Of a stretch of 64,000 bases of DNA, positions 1-8,170 are shown in pieces. The notes under the pieces were generated by a model. That model was given only the letters and a program-made list of their open reading frames with translations. It ran no database searches and was not told where the DNA came from. The DNA is from JAYQKL01 sp038142705 (GTDB lineage: Bacteria; Pseudomonadota; Alphaproteobacteria; RS24): assembly GCA_965217015.1 (NCBI GenBank), contig OZ244224.1, forward strand, positions 1,674,001 to 1,738,000, read 5' to 3'. Numbering within the stretch: the stretch's first letter is position 1; each line of letters begins with the position of its first letter. Position numbers and translations under genes: made by a program.

Positions 1-207
1 CAGTTCGGCATTGAGTTTTTGCTTGCCCAGCGTTTCAATAATTTCAGCACTTGCGCTTAAACCTAAATCGGCTGAAATAAGTGCCTCTTCAAGTTCGGCC
101 AGCATGTCCGCGGAAATGCGCTTGCCTGTAAAAATACTGCCAATATTTTGGCTGAGTTTTTGACTGCTGCGGGTCAGTCCGGATTTAAGGCGGCGAAACA
201 AACTCAT
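1..207 (-). CDS. ftsY: Signal recognition particle receptor FtsY, N-terminal part (cut by window edge)
   Basis: The minus strand reads 69 codons from an ATG at 207 off the left edge. The peptide begins MSLFRRLKSGLTRSSQKLSQ and continues into a helical N domain with the ELEEALISADLG stretch typical of SRP-family GTPases. FtsY docks ribosome-SRP complexes at the inner membrane. The acidic A domain found in enterobacterial FtsY is absent, as is usual in many alphaproteobacteria; only the N domain start is visible, so the GTPase part is not seen. It lies downstream of mtaB on the same strand with a 13-base gap, fitting a dapF-mtaB-ftsY operon. Identification rests on the N-domain pattern plus this context. 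Confidence 0.85.
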   Translation of the reverse strand, partial: MSLFRRLKSGLTRSSQKLSQNIGSIFTGKRISADMLAELEEALISADLGLSASAEIIETLGKQKLNAEL

Positions 208-220
208 ATCAACACTCCAG

Positions 221-1510
221 TTAGGCCAGCTGTCCGGTCAGGCGTTTGCCATCATTGCCCGTAATGACAAATCTCTGCACCGCGCCAATTGTGAGAGATT
301 GTTCGTCATTTGAGGTAAAGGCAATTTGTGCAAAAGTTTCACTGCGCGCCAGATTGGGCTTTTCAACAATGGCAGCAACGGTTTTGCCGGTTTGTGTGTT
401 AAGCCATTTTTGGCGCATCGCGTCCCCTGCTGCGCGCAATTTGGCGGCGCGGTCTTTAATCACCTCGCCTGAAACCTGTGGCATTTTTTCGGCAGGTGTG
501 CCAGGGCGTTGCGAATAGGGGAAAACATGCAGCCAAACCAGCTCGCATTCCTCAACAAGGCGCAAAGAGTTTTCAAACATCTCATCAGTTTCAGTTGGGA
601 AGCCCGCAATGATATCTGCGCCAAACACAATATCAGGCCGCCGCCGCTTCATATCCTGACAAAAGGCAATCGCCTGTTCCCGTGTATGGCGGCGCTTCAT
701 GCGCTTCAAAATCATATTATCCCCCGCCTGTAAGGATAAATGCAAATGCGGCATCACGCGGGGTTCTTCCACCACCATATCCAACAGCTTCGGCTCTAAT
801 TCAACAGCATCAACCGATGACAAGCGCAAGCGCATTAAGTCAGGAACATTTTTCAAAATGGCTTGTATCAATACCCCCAAGCCCGCTTCGCCAATATCCG
901 CCCCCCAGCTTGTCATATCAACGCCTGTCAGAACAATTTCCTGATGGCCTTGGGCAACCAATTGCTGGCAATCGCGCACCACATCGGCAATTGGTGTCGA
1001 GCGCGAGTTTCCGCGCCCAAACGGAATAATGCAAAAAGTGCAGCGATGGTCGCAACCGGTTTGCACCTGCACAAAGGCACGGGCGCGGGCCTGCTGCGGC
1101 GCGACTGGACGAGGCTTCGCTTTTGTTAAAGACATAATATCGCCAACCAGATTTGTCGTCTCTGTCACATAGCTTTGCGGCAAAAGTTTTTCTTCATTGC
1201 CAATCAGCTTGGTCACTTCTGGCATGGCTTCAAATTCTTCTGCATTGGTTTGTGCGGCACAGCCTGTCACAAACACAGGTCGCTCTGGGTGCGCACGCGC
1301 TTCCCGACGCACGGTTTGGCGCGCTTGGCGCACAGCCTCTGCGGTCACGGCACAGCTGTTAACAATCGTGGCATTGCTGATGCCCGCTTGCGCCATCGCG
1401 CTTTCAATATAATCACCATCAAGCGCATTTAAGCGGCAGCCAAAATTATGAATGACTCGTTTTTTTGTGTCAGTTTCACTCATCTTGATTTCATTCTCAT
1501 CTGCGCGCAT
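221..1510 (-). CDS. mtaB: tRNA t6A37 methylthiotransferase MtaB (radical SAM)
   Basis: 429 residues. This family converts N6-threonylcarbamoyladenosine-37 of tRNA to its 2-methylthio form, using two iron-sulfur clusters and S-adenosylmethionine. Visible are an N-terminal MTTase domain (GCRLN motif and cysteines in the first 90 residues, including NSCAVT and VTGCAAQ), the radical-SAM motif CDHRCTFCIIPFGRG near residue 155, and a C-terminal TRAM-like region. The ATG at 1510 begins 1 base after the dapF stop, suggesting coupling; an internal ATG at 1483 (MSETDTKKRVIHNFGCRLN) is an equally good start since neither has a clear ribosome binding site. Sits between dapF and ftsY. Confidence 0.93.
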   Translation of the reverse strand: MRADENEIKMSETDTKKRVIHNFGCRLNALDGDYIESAMAQAGISNATIVNSCAVTAEAVRQARQTVRREARAHPERPVFVTGCAAQTNAEEFEAMPEVTKLIGNEEKLLPQSYVTETTNLVGDIMSLTKAKPRPVAPQQARARAFVQVQTGCDHRCTFCIIPFGRGNSRSTPIADVVRDCQQLVAQGHQEIVLTGVDMTSWGADIGEAGLGVLIQAILKNVPDLMRLRLSSVDAVELEPKLLDMVVEEPRVMPHLHLSLQAGDNMILKRMKRRHTREQAIAFCQDMKRRRPDIVFGADIIAGFPTETDEMFENSLRLVEECELVWLHVFPYSQRPGTPAEKMPQVSGEVIKDRAAKLRAAGDAMRQKWLNTQTGKTVAAIVEKPNLARSETFAQIAFTSNDEQSLTIGAVQRFVITGNDGKRLTGQLA

Positions 1511-1511
1511 C

Positions 1512-2417
1512 TCATGAAAGGCTCAATTGCCCGTCAAACTCAAACGCCACAGGCCCGCGCATCACATAAGTGTTGGCACCGGGCTCATAGCGAATAGTGA
1601 TGATATCATGCTCATTGCGATTAAGGTTAAAGGGCGGCATCACATCAACTTCGGTTTGTAATTCCCCATTAGGGTTGCGTGTCACGCCTAATTCAATGGC
1701 CGCAATGGCGACTGCGCAAGCACCAGTGCCGCAGGCTTGTGTTAACCCTGCCCCGCGCTCCCATGTGTGAATGCCCAAGGTTGGGCGTTCAAATTGTCGA
1801 TATTGCTGCACAAAATTGATATTGGCGCGATTGGGAAACAGCTCATGATGTTCCAGTTCGCTGCCATATTTTGAAGCCATCCATTTGGTTTTTTTCGCTG
1901 CAAAAATAACCGCATGCGGATTGCCCACATTAACCAAAAAAGCGGGCGGCAAGTCAGGGTGCAAAACCACGCCATTGGTTTTGCCAATATCTTTGGCCAG
2001 CGGAATATCCTGCCAGCCAAATTTGGGGGCGGGCATGGTCACATTCACACGGTCAAGCTGCGTGGTGCAGTCCAGGGCGCCAGCCACTGTTTCGATGCGA
2101 CAGCTCGCCAACCCGTTATTTTTGTTCAAATAAGCAGCAACCGCGCGTGTGCCATTGCCACAGGCTTCGACCTCGCCGCCATCTGCATTGCGAATTTCGG
2201 CAAAACAATCGCCATCAGCGCGGGCAGGGCGGATAATCATCATCTGGTCACACCCCATAGTGACCGGATTGTCTCTGTCGGCAATATTGCGAACCTGCGC
2301 TTCAGTCAGGCTCATCTCCTGTGCGCGGACATCAAGCACAACAAAATCATTGCCCAAACCATTCATTTTGGTAAAGGGCAGCATCAGGCTTGTGTCTGTC
2401 GTGCGTGTATTGCTCAT
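1512..2417 (-). CDS. dapF: Diaminopimelate epimerase
   Basis: About 301 residues from the ATG at 2417; the frame stays open to 2477 but the extra 20 residues are atypical for the family and run into a tandem repeat. DapF interconverts LL- and meso-diaminopimelate for lysine and peptidoglycan synthesis. The two catalytic cysteines lie in EACGNGTRAVAAY and TQACGTGACAVA, and the N-terminal KMNGLGNDFVVLD signature is intact. First gene of a minus-strand dapF-mtaB-ftsY unit, divergent from ffh. A shorter start at the methionine just before LPFTKMNG is possible. Confidence 0.95.
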   Translation of the reverse strand: MSNTRTTDTSLMLPFTKMNGLGNDFVVLDVRAQEMSLTEAQVRNIADRDNPVTMGCDQMMIIRPARADGDCFAEIRNADGGEVEACGNGTRAVAAYLNKNNGLASCRIETVAGALDCTTQLDRVNVTMPAPKFGWQDIPLAKDIGKTNGVVLHPDLPPAFLVNVGNPHAVIFAAKKTKWMASKYGSELEHHELFPNRANINFVQQYRQFERPTLGIHTWERGAGLTQACGTGACAVAIAAIELGVTRNPNGELQTEVDVMPPFNLNRNEHDIITIRYEPGANTYVMRGPVAFEFDGQLSLS

Positions 2418-2460
2418 AAGCAGTATATAAGCGGGATTTGAAACAATAGCCAGCCCCCCT

Positions 2461-2497
2461 ATTTGGTTCTTGACCATTTGGTTATTGACTATTTGGG
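2461..2497. repeat. 15-bp tandem repeat carrying TTGAC boxes
   Basis: Two copies of a 15-base unit (ATTTGGTTCTTGACC and ATTTGGTTATTGACT), followed by the first seven bases of a third, lie between dapF and ffh. Each full copy contains TTGAC, a -35-like element. The second (TTGACT at 2485-2490) is followed 15 bases later by CATAAT at 2506-2511, so it may form part of the ffh promoter; that spacing is shorter than the usual 16-18. The repeat is clear; the promoter role is a guess. Confidence 0.6.
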
Positions 2498-2667
2498 CTT
2501 TTCGGCATAATTTGCGCAGGCTTCCGTGAGAAGAAAAAAACTGATCTCGGTCCGGTTTGCTGAAACAGGATCACCACCCGACAACGATATTCGTCCTCGG
2601 GTGCATTTTTGGTTGGTTTTTATCATCTCGAACGGGGCAGGTAGAAATGAAACGGAAAACTTGAGAC

Positions 2668-4194
2668 ATGTTTGAGTCACTGTCGGAAAATCTGGGGCAA
2701 ATTTTTGACCGTCTTACGGGGCGCGGTGCGCTGTCTGAAAAAGATGTTGATACTGCCCTGCAAGAAGTCCGCAAAGCGCTTATCGAAGCCGATGTGGCGC
2801 TACCTGTTGTGAAGCATTTTCTCGATAATGTGCGCCCCAAAGCGATTGGTGTTGAAGTCTTAAAAGCGGTGAAGCCCGGCCAGCAAGTTATTAAGATTGT
2901 TAATGATGCGCTGGTCGATATGTTGGGCGAAGCCGCACCTATTTCTTTGCAAGCCGCCGCGCCCGTGCCGGTCATGATGGTCGGTCTGCAAGGCTCTGGT
3001 AAAACCACCAGCACGGCTAAAATTGCCAAAATGCTGGCCACAAAAGAAAAGCGCAAAATTTTAATGGCCTCTCTGGATACCTCGCGTCCGGCTGCGATGG
3101 AGCAATTGCGTGTCTTGGGGGAACAAATTGAGACTGCTAGTTTGCCGATTATTGAGGGGCAAAAGCCAGTAGATATTGCAGCCCGCGCCATGGAGGCTGG
3201 TAAACTTGGTGGCTATGATGTGGTGATATTGGACACTGCGGGGCGTACCAATGCAGATGAAGCGTTGATGGCCGAACTGACAGCGATTCAAAAAACCGTG
3301 AACCCGCATGAGGTGTTGCTGGTCGCTGACAGCCTAACCGGTCAGGAAGCGGTCACCATTGCCGAGCAATTCCATGCCCGCGTGTCGCTCACAGGTATTG
3401 TGTTAACCCGAACCGAAGGCGATGGGCGCGGCGGTGCCGCTTTATCTATGCGCCATGTCACCGGTGTGCCGATTAAGCTTTTGGGAACGGGCGAAGGGCT
3501 GGACAAGCTTGAGGCTTTTGACGCATCGCGTGTCGCGAGCCGTATTTTGGGCATGGGTGATGTTGTTGGGCTGGTTGAAAAAGCGGCTGAAACAATGGAC
3601 GCCGAAAAGGCCGAGAAAATGGCCGCCCGCATGAAAAAAGGCATTTTTACGCTTGAAGATATGGCTGAGCAATTAATGCAAATGCGCAAAATGGGCGGTA
3701 TGGGCGGCATTTTGGGTATGTTGCCAGGCATGGGGAAATTGAAAAAACAAGCTGGTGCGCAATTGGACGCGATGGGCATGGACGATAAATATTTGCTTCG
3801 TCAGGCCGCGATTGTGTCGTCCATGACCCAAGCTGAAAAAGATAATCCAAAACTGCTCAATGCCAGCCGTAAAAAACGTGTCGCGGCAGGCTCTGGCACG
3901 ACAGTGCAAGATGTCAATAAGCTGATTAAAATGCATCGCCAGACGGCTGATATGATGAAAAAAATGGGCAAAGGTGGCATGAAAGGCCTGATGGGTGTGC
4001 TGGGCGGCGGCATGCCAAATATGGGCGATATGCCTCAGGATATGTTAGGGGGTCAGAGCGGTCAGCCAAAGGCAGGTGCTGACATGCCGGATTTTGACCA
4101 ACTTCAAAAGCAATTGGGAAATACAGACCTTTCGAAATTAGGAGGTCTGGGAAAACTGCCATCAGGGCTTGGTTTTCCCCCTAAGAAAAAATGA
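2668..4194 (+). CDS. ffh: Signal recognition particle protein Ffh
   Basis: 508 residues. Ffh binds 4.5S RNA and signal sequences of nascent membrane proteins and delivers them to FtsY, whose gene lies 2.5 kb away on the other strand. N domain at residues 1-90; P-loop GLQGSGKT at 106-113; DTAGR near 190; TRTEGDGRGGAALS near 250 (the alphaproteobacterial form of the TKLDG-type motif); methionine-rich M domain from about 325 (MGGMGGILGMLPGMG), with a Gly/Met-rich tail after 440. Starts a plus-strand ribosomal operon: rpsP begins 28 bases after its stop. No gene for 4.5S RNA was recognised nearby. Confidence 0.97.
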   Translation: MFESLSENLGQIFDRLTGRGALSEKDVDTALQEVRKALIEADVALPVVKHFLDNVRPKAIGVEVLKAVKPGQQVIKIVNDALVDMLGEAAPISLQAAAPVPVMMVGLQGSGKTTSTAKIAKMLATKEKRKILMASLDTSRPAAMEQLRVLGEQIETASLPIIEGQKPVDIAARAMEAGKLGGYDVVILDTAGRTNADEALMAELTAIQKTVNPHEVLLVADSLTGQEAVTIAEQFHARVSLTGIVLTRTEGDGRGGAALSMRHVTGVPIKLLGTGEGLDKLEAFDASRVASRILGMGDVVGLVEKAAETMDAEKAEKMAARMKKGIFTLEDMAEQLMQMRKMGGMGGILGMLPGMGKLKKQAGAQLDAMGMDDKYLLRQAAIVSSMTQAEKDNPKLLNASRKKRVAAGSGTTVQDVNKLIKMHRQTADMMKKMGKGGMKGLMGVLGGGMPNMGDMPQDMLGGQSGQPKAGADMPDFDQLQKQLGNTDLSKLGGLGKLPSGLGFPPKKK

Positions 4195-4222
4195 ACTTAA
4201 GTGCATGAAAGGAAACTAAATT

Positions 4223-4807
4223 ATGGCTCTTAAAATTCGTATGTCCCGTGGCGGGGCAAAAAAACGACCTTTTTATCGTATTGTGGTGGCTGATAGCCGC
4301 ATGCCACGCGATGGTCGCTATATTGAAAAAATCGGAACTTTCAATCCGCTTTTGGCAAAAGACAATGCCGAGCGTTTGAAGCTGGATTTAGAGCGCGCCA
4401 AACATTGGTTGGAGCGGGGCGCGAAGCCGTCTGACCGCGTATCGCGTTTTCTCGATGATGCCGGCCTGTGGAAGCGTGAAGCGCGCAATAATCCGAATAA
4501 GGGCAAGCCGGGTGCAAAAGCACTTGAGCGTTTAGAGGCGCAAAAACAGGCTGAAGAAGACGCTAAAGCCGCTGCTGAAGCCGCCGCCCAAGAGGCCGCC
4601 GAAGCCGAAGCTGCTGCCGAAGAAGCGCCAGCTGAGGAAGCTCCAGCCGAAGAAGCTGCTGCGGAAGAAGCGCCAGCCGAAGAAGCTGCTGCTGAGGAAG
4701 CGCCAGCCGAAGAAGCTGCTGCTGAGGAAGCGCCAGCCGAAGAGGCGCCAGCTGAAGAAGCGCCAGCTGAAGAAGCCCCAGCTGAGGAAGCTGAAAAGGC
4801 TGAATAA
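4223..4807 (+). CDS. rpsP: 30S ribosomal protein S16 with long Ala/Glu repeat tail
   Basis: 194 residues, more than twice the 80-90 of a minimal S16. The first 90 or so are a normal S16 (MALKIRMSRGGAKKRPFYRI, then SRMPRDGRYIEKIGTFNPL), a small-subunit protein needed for 30S assembly. After a linker ending ALERLEAQKQAEEDAK comes an acidic tail of roughly 75 residues built from APAEE and AAAEE units. A ribosome binding site (GAAAGGAAA) precedes the ATG. Lies in the conserved ffh-rpsP-rimM-trmD-rplS order. Tailed S16 proteins occur in alphaproteobacteria; the tail function is not known to me. Confidence 0.96.
   Translation: MALKIRMSRGGAKKRPFYRIVVADSRMPRDGRYIEKIGTFNPLLAKDNAERLKLDLERAKHWLERGAKPSDRVSRFLDDAGLWKREARNNPNKGKPGAKALERLEAQKQAEEDAKAAAEAAAQEAAEAEAAAEEAPAEEAPAEEAAAEEAPAEEAAAEEAPAEEAAAEEAPAEEAPAEEAPAEEAPAEEAEKAE
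4612..4795 (+). repeat. In-frame imperfect repeat in rpsP encoding APAEE/AAAEE units
   Basis: Repeated GAAGAAGCGCCAGCTGAGGA-like units in the 3' third of rpsP, with a longer period visible where GCCAGCCGAAGAAGCTGCTG recurs. Such tracts expand and contract by slippage or recombination, so length variation between strains is expected (inference). Confidence 0.85.
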
Positions 4808-4810
4808 TTG

Positions 4811-5368
4811 GTGCGTGATACGAAACCGACCCCCGCCCTCATTTGCCTTGGCGCGTTTGCCGGAGCGCATGGTGTGCGGGGTGAGGTGCGTGTCAAAACC
4901 TTTACCCAAGACCCGATGGATTTGGCCGCTTACGGCCCCGTCCAGACAGAAGATGGCGCCCAGCATTTTGAGATTACGGCTATCAAGCCAGATAAGCTGG
5001 GCGCGCGGGTGCGGCTCGCGGGCATCACCACGCGTGAACAAGCTCAAAGCCTCAAAGGCACGCGCATTTATATTGCCCGAACTGCTTTGCCAGCCTCTGA
5101 TGATGACGATGATTTTTATCATGCTGATTTGCTGGGGCTTGTTGCCTTAGACGCGCAGGGTAATGCATGGGGGCGGGTCATTGGTGTGCATAATTTTGGC
5201 GCGGAGGATTTGCTTGAAATCCAGCCAGATGACAAGTCAGACACACAATTTATCCCGTTCACAAAAGAATATGTGCCAGAGATAAGGCTCGACAAAAACG
5301 CTTTAACAGCTTTGCCAGTGCATATGGTTGCCCCAGAAGATAATGACCAAGAAGAAGGCGGTGCGTGA
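4811..5368 (+). CDS. rimM: 16S rRNA maturation factor RimM
   Basis: 185 residues. RimM binds S19 and helps 30S head maturation. The N-terminal RimM barrel has the ICLGAFAGAHGVRGEVRVKTFT signature (residues 11 onward); the C-terminal PRC-barrel region includes the FYHADLLGL and FIPFTKEYVPEI stretches. The GTG at 4811 is preferred; a TTG directly abutting the rpsP stop (4808) is the alternative, and the nearest purine-rich site (AAAAGG near 4795) does not decide between them. Its stop overlaps the trmD start by one base, indicating translational coupling. Confidence 0.93.
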   Translation: MRDTKPTPALICLGAFAGAHGVRGEVRVKTFTQDPMDLAAYGPVQTEDGAQHFEITAIKPDKLGARVRLAGITTREQAQSLKGTRIYIARTALPASDDDDDFYHADLLGLVALDAQGNAWGRVIGVHNFGAEDLLEIQPDDKSDTQFIPFTKEYVPEIRLDKNALTALPVHMVAPEDNDQEEGGA

Positions 5369-6081
5369 TGAGTTGGCAAGCCCATATTATTACCCTCATG
5401 CCAGATGCTTTTCCGGGTCTTTTGGGCCAATCCTTGAGCGGGCGAGCATTGGAGAAAAAACTGTGGTCATTGCATGTCACTGCCTTGCGAGATTTTGGCG
5501 ATGGTAAGCATCTCAATGTCGATGACACACCCGCTGGCGGCGGCGCGGGCATGGTTTTGCGGGCCGATGTGGCAGGCGCCGCGCTTGACCATGTGCGGGG
5601 GCAAGCACCAGATTTGCCGATTATTGTGCCAAGCCCGCGAGGTGTACAATTCACTCAATCTCGCGCCAAAGAGCTGGCCAATTCGGGCGGGGCGATTTTT
5701 TTCTGCCCGCGTTTTGAAGGGCTTGATGAGCGTGTGTTTGCACATTACCCCATTGAAGAGGTGAGTCTTGGTGATTACATTTTATCGGGCGGAGACCTTG
5801 CGGCACAAATTATGATTGATGCCAGTTTGCGATTATTGCCGGGTGTGATGGGCGATATGGCCTCGGCTGAGGAAGAGAGCTTTGAAAATGATTTGCTGGA
5901 ATATCCGCATTATACGCGCCCGTCTGAATGGCGTGGGCTAGAAATTCCAGAGGTTTTGACATCTGGCGACCACCAAAAAACAGCAGCATGGCGTCGGGCG
6001 CAAGCTGAAAAACTGACCCAAACGCGCCGTCCGGACCTGTGGCAACGCTATTTGGCGGCTCAAAAACCAAAAAAAGATTAA
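5368..6081 (+). CDS. trmD: tRNA (guanine-37-N1)-methyltransferase TrmD
   Basis: 237 residues from the ATG that shares its A with the rimM TGA (TGATG); a GTG three bases earlier is also in frame. TrmD makes m1G37 in tRNAs reading CNN, UGG and GGG-type codons, preventing +1 frameshifts. The SPOUT-knot signature is present: DDTPAGGGAGMV near residue 50, the PRFEGLDERV and EVSLGDYILSGGDLA segments, and ending RRPDLW in the C-terminal domain. Part of the ffh-rpsP-rimM-trmD-rplS cluster. Confidence 0.96.
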   Translation: MSWQAHIITLMPDAFPGLLGQSLSGRALEKKLWSLHVTALRDFGDGKHLNVDDTPAGGGAGMVLRADVAGAALDHVRGQAPDLPIIVPSPRGVQFTQSRAKELANSGGAIFFCPRFEGLDERVFAHYPIEEVSLGDYILSGGDLAAQIMIDASLRLLPGVMGDMASAEEESFENDLLEYPHYTRPSEWRGLEIPEVLTSGDHQKTAAWRRAQAEKLTQTRRPDLWQRYLAAQKPKKD

Positions 6082-6231
6082 AAACAGCATAATTATGCTT
6101 AAAAACCCGCTTTTAGGGGTGACAAACCCGCTTTTATTGTGTTAATTGCGGTCAACATTTTTCAAACAGTCTGAAAGTTGACGCATAGTGTTATGCCGTT
6201 TGACTGACTGGACAAGATAAGGGTTAAGACA
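6082..6231 (+). promoter_or_regulatory. trmD-rplS intergenic leader with palindrome and direct repeat
   Basis: 150 bases. A perfect 14-base palindrome AGCATAATTATGCT sits at 6086-6099, five bases past the trmD stop, followed by the direct repeat AAACCCGCTTTTA at 6103-6115 and 6124-6136. A TTGACG box lies at 6178-6183 without a convincing -10. The palindrome lacks a clean T-run, so it is a poor intrinsic terminator. The elements may form an rplS leader or control internal transcription; this is inference. Confidence 0.4.
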
Positions 6232-6666
6232 ATGAACCTGATTGATGAGCTTAACAGCGAGCATATTGCTGAAATCGCGGCGGAAAAAAACATACCAGAT
6301 TTTCAGGCCGGTGACACAGTTAAGGTGAATGTGAAGGTGAAGGAAGGCTCTCGTGAGCGTATTCAGGCCTATGAAGGGGTGTGCATTGCGCGCTCTGGTT
6401 CTGACCTTAATGCCAATTTCACAGTGCGTAAGATTTCTTATGGTGAAGGTGTGGAGCGTGTATTCCCTATCTATAGCCCATTGGTTGATAGCATTGAATT
6501 GGTTCGTCGTGGCCGTGTTCGCCGTGCGAAATTATACTATCTCCGTGGCTTGCGTGGTAAGGCTGCCCGTATTGCTGAACGCCGTGTGGCGCGTAAAGAC
6601 GCACCAACTGCCGAAGCTGAGCCAGCTACAAAAGCAGAGCCAGCTGCGACAGATAACGACGCCTAA
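6232..6666 (+). CDS. rplS: 50S ribosomal protein L19
   Basis: 144 residues. L19 sits at the 30S-50S interface. The sequence has the family core: IPDFQAGDTVKVNVKVKEG, RIQAYEGVCIARSG, NFTVRKISYGEGVERVFP and RRGRVRRAKLYYLRGLRGKAARI. A 30-residue Ala/Glu/Pro-rich tail (PTAEAEPATKAEPAATDNDA) extends beyond the conserved core, echoing the acidic tail of rpsP in the same operon. Separated from trmD by 150 bases. Confidence 0.97.
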   Translation: MNLIDELNSEHIAEIAAEKNIPDFQAGDTVKVNVKVKEGSRERIQAYEGVCIARSGSDLNANFTVRKISYGEGVERVFPIYSPLVDSIELVRRGRVRRAKLYYLRGLRGKAARIAERRVARKDAPTAEAEPATKAEPAATDNDA

Positions 6667-6750
6667 TCCGATTACTCTGCCACTTTACCTGAATGGTATT
6701 TCTCTTTGTAAGGGAAAGATTTTGAGTGCCGTTTTGCATGGGAGACGAAT

Positions 6751-8169
6751 ATGTCTGTAACAACTCTTTATGATAAAATCTGGGAGGCGCATCTGATTGA
6801 TGCGCAAGATGATGGCAATTGCTTGATTTATATTGACCGCCATTTGGTGCATGAAGTTACCAGCCCGCAGGCTTTTGAAGGTTTGCGAATGACAGGGCGT
6901 CAAGTGCGGGCACCACACAAAACCCTTGCTGTTGCCGACCATAATATTCCAACCACAAATCGTGATAAAGGTTTGGACGGCATTGAAGATGAGGACAGCC
7001 GCATCCAGATTGAAGTGTTGGCTAAAAATTGCGAAGAGTTTGGCATTGAGAATATTGAAATGTCAGATATCCGGCAGGGCATTGTTCATGTGACAGGACC
7101 CGAGCAGGGTTTCACCATGCCAGGTTTGACCATTGTTTGTGGTGACAGCCATACCTCAACGCATGGTGCTTTTGGGGCTTTGGCGCATGGTATTGGCACA
7201 TCAGAAGTCGAGCATGTGTTGGCCACCCAAACCTTGCAGCAACGCAAAGCAAAAAATTTCCGCATTAATGTGATTGGCGAGGCCCCAGCCCATTTAACCG
7301 CGAAAGATATTGCGCTGGCGATTATTGGCGAAATTGGCACGGCGGGCGGCACAGGCTATGTGTTGGAATATGCTGGCCCTGTAGTGGAAGCGCTCAGCAT
7401 GGAAGGGCGCATGACTTTGTGCAATATGTCGATTGAAGCTGGCGCCCGCGCTGGCCTGATTGCGCCTGATGAAAAAACTTTTGCCTATCTTGAAGGCCGT
7501 GCCCGTGCGCCTAAAGGGGCTGACTGGGATGCGGCAGTGGCTTATTGGCGCACCTTGAAATCTGATGACGGGGCGGTGTTTGACCGTGAAATCACAATTG
7601 ATGCGGGCAATCTGGCCCCCTTGCTGACATGGGGCACCAGCCCGCAAGATGTGGTGTCGATTGAAGGCAATGTGCCAGACCCGTCAGATATTGAAGACGA
7701 AACCCGCCGCAAAGCCACCGAGCGGGCGTTAGAATATATGGGGCTGTCCCCCAATACGCCGATGACAGAAGTACGCATTGACCGCGCTTTTATTGGTTCT
7801 TGCACCAATAGCCGAATTGAAGATTTGCGCGCGGCGGCCAAAATTGTTGAAAAATCCAATGGCGGCAAAGTCGCTTCGGGTGTCAATGCGATGGTGGTGC
7901 CGGGTTCAGGGTTGGTGAAACAACAGGCTGAAGAAGAAGGTCTGGATAAAATTTTCATCAATGCTGGTTTTGAATGGCGTGACCCGGGTTGTTCTATGTG
8001 TCTTGCCATGAATGCAGATAAGCTTGAGCCAGGCGAGCGCTGCGCGTCCACCTCAAACCGCAATTTTGAAGGCCGCCAAGGGCGTGCGGGTCGTACGCAT
8101 CTTGTCTCTCCAGAAATGGCAGCAGCGGCGGCACTCGCAGGTCATTTTGTGGATATAAGGGAGCTGTAA
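6751..8169 (+). CDS. leuC: 3-isopropylmalate dehydratase large subunit
   Basis: 472 residues. With LeuD it isomerises 2- to 3-isopropylmalate in leucine synthesis. The [4Fe-4S] ligands are visible as C351 (GSCTNSRIEDL), C414 and C417 (GCSMCLAMN). N-terminal substrate motifs include PHKTLAVADHNIPT and GDSHTSTHGAFG. The ATG follows a GGAGACGAAT binding site. LeuD starts one base after its stop. The rplS-leuC adjacency is frequent in alphaproteobacteria. Confidence 0.97.
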   Translation: MSVTTLYDKIWEAHLIDAQDDGNCLIYIDRHLVHEVTSPQAFEGLRMTGRQVRAPHKTLAVADHNIPTTNRDKGLDGIEDEDSRIQIEVLAKNCEEFGIENIEMSDIRQGIVHVTGPEQGFTMPGLTIVCGDSHTSTHGAFGALAHGIGTSEVEHVLATQTLQQRKAKNFRINVIGEAPAHLTAKDIALAIIGEIGTAGGTGYVLEYAGPVVEALSMEGRMTLCNMSIEAGARAGLIAPDEKTFAYLEGRARAPKGADWDAAVAYWRTLKSDDGAVFDREITIDAGNLAPLLTWGTSPQDVVSIEGNVPDPSDIEDETRRKATERALEYMGLSPNTPMTEVRIDRAFIGSCTNSRIEDLRAAAKIVEKSNGGKVASGVNAMVVPGSGLVKQQAEEEGLDKIFINAGFEWRDPGCSMCLAMNADKLEPGERCASTSNRNFEGRQGRAGRTHLVSPEMAAAAALAGHFVDIREL

Positions 8170-8170
8170 A

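Noticed and set aside
2478..2667. A 4.5S/SRP RNA gene next to ffh
   Set aside because: The conserved GNAR tetraloop and internal loop motifs of SRP RNA were not found in this spacer.
4318..4896. Ser/Ala-rich reading frame of 192 residues on the minus strand opposite rpsP
   Set aside because: It mirrors the GAA/GCC repeat of the rpsP tail; the low-complexity antisense frame has no conserved domain.
6178..6206. Promoter for rplS using TTGACG at 6178
   Set aside because: The sequence 17 bases downstream (TGACTG) does not resemble a -10 element.
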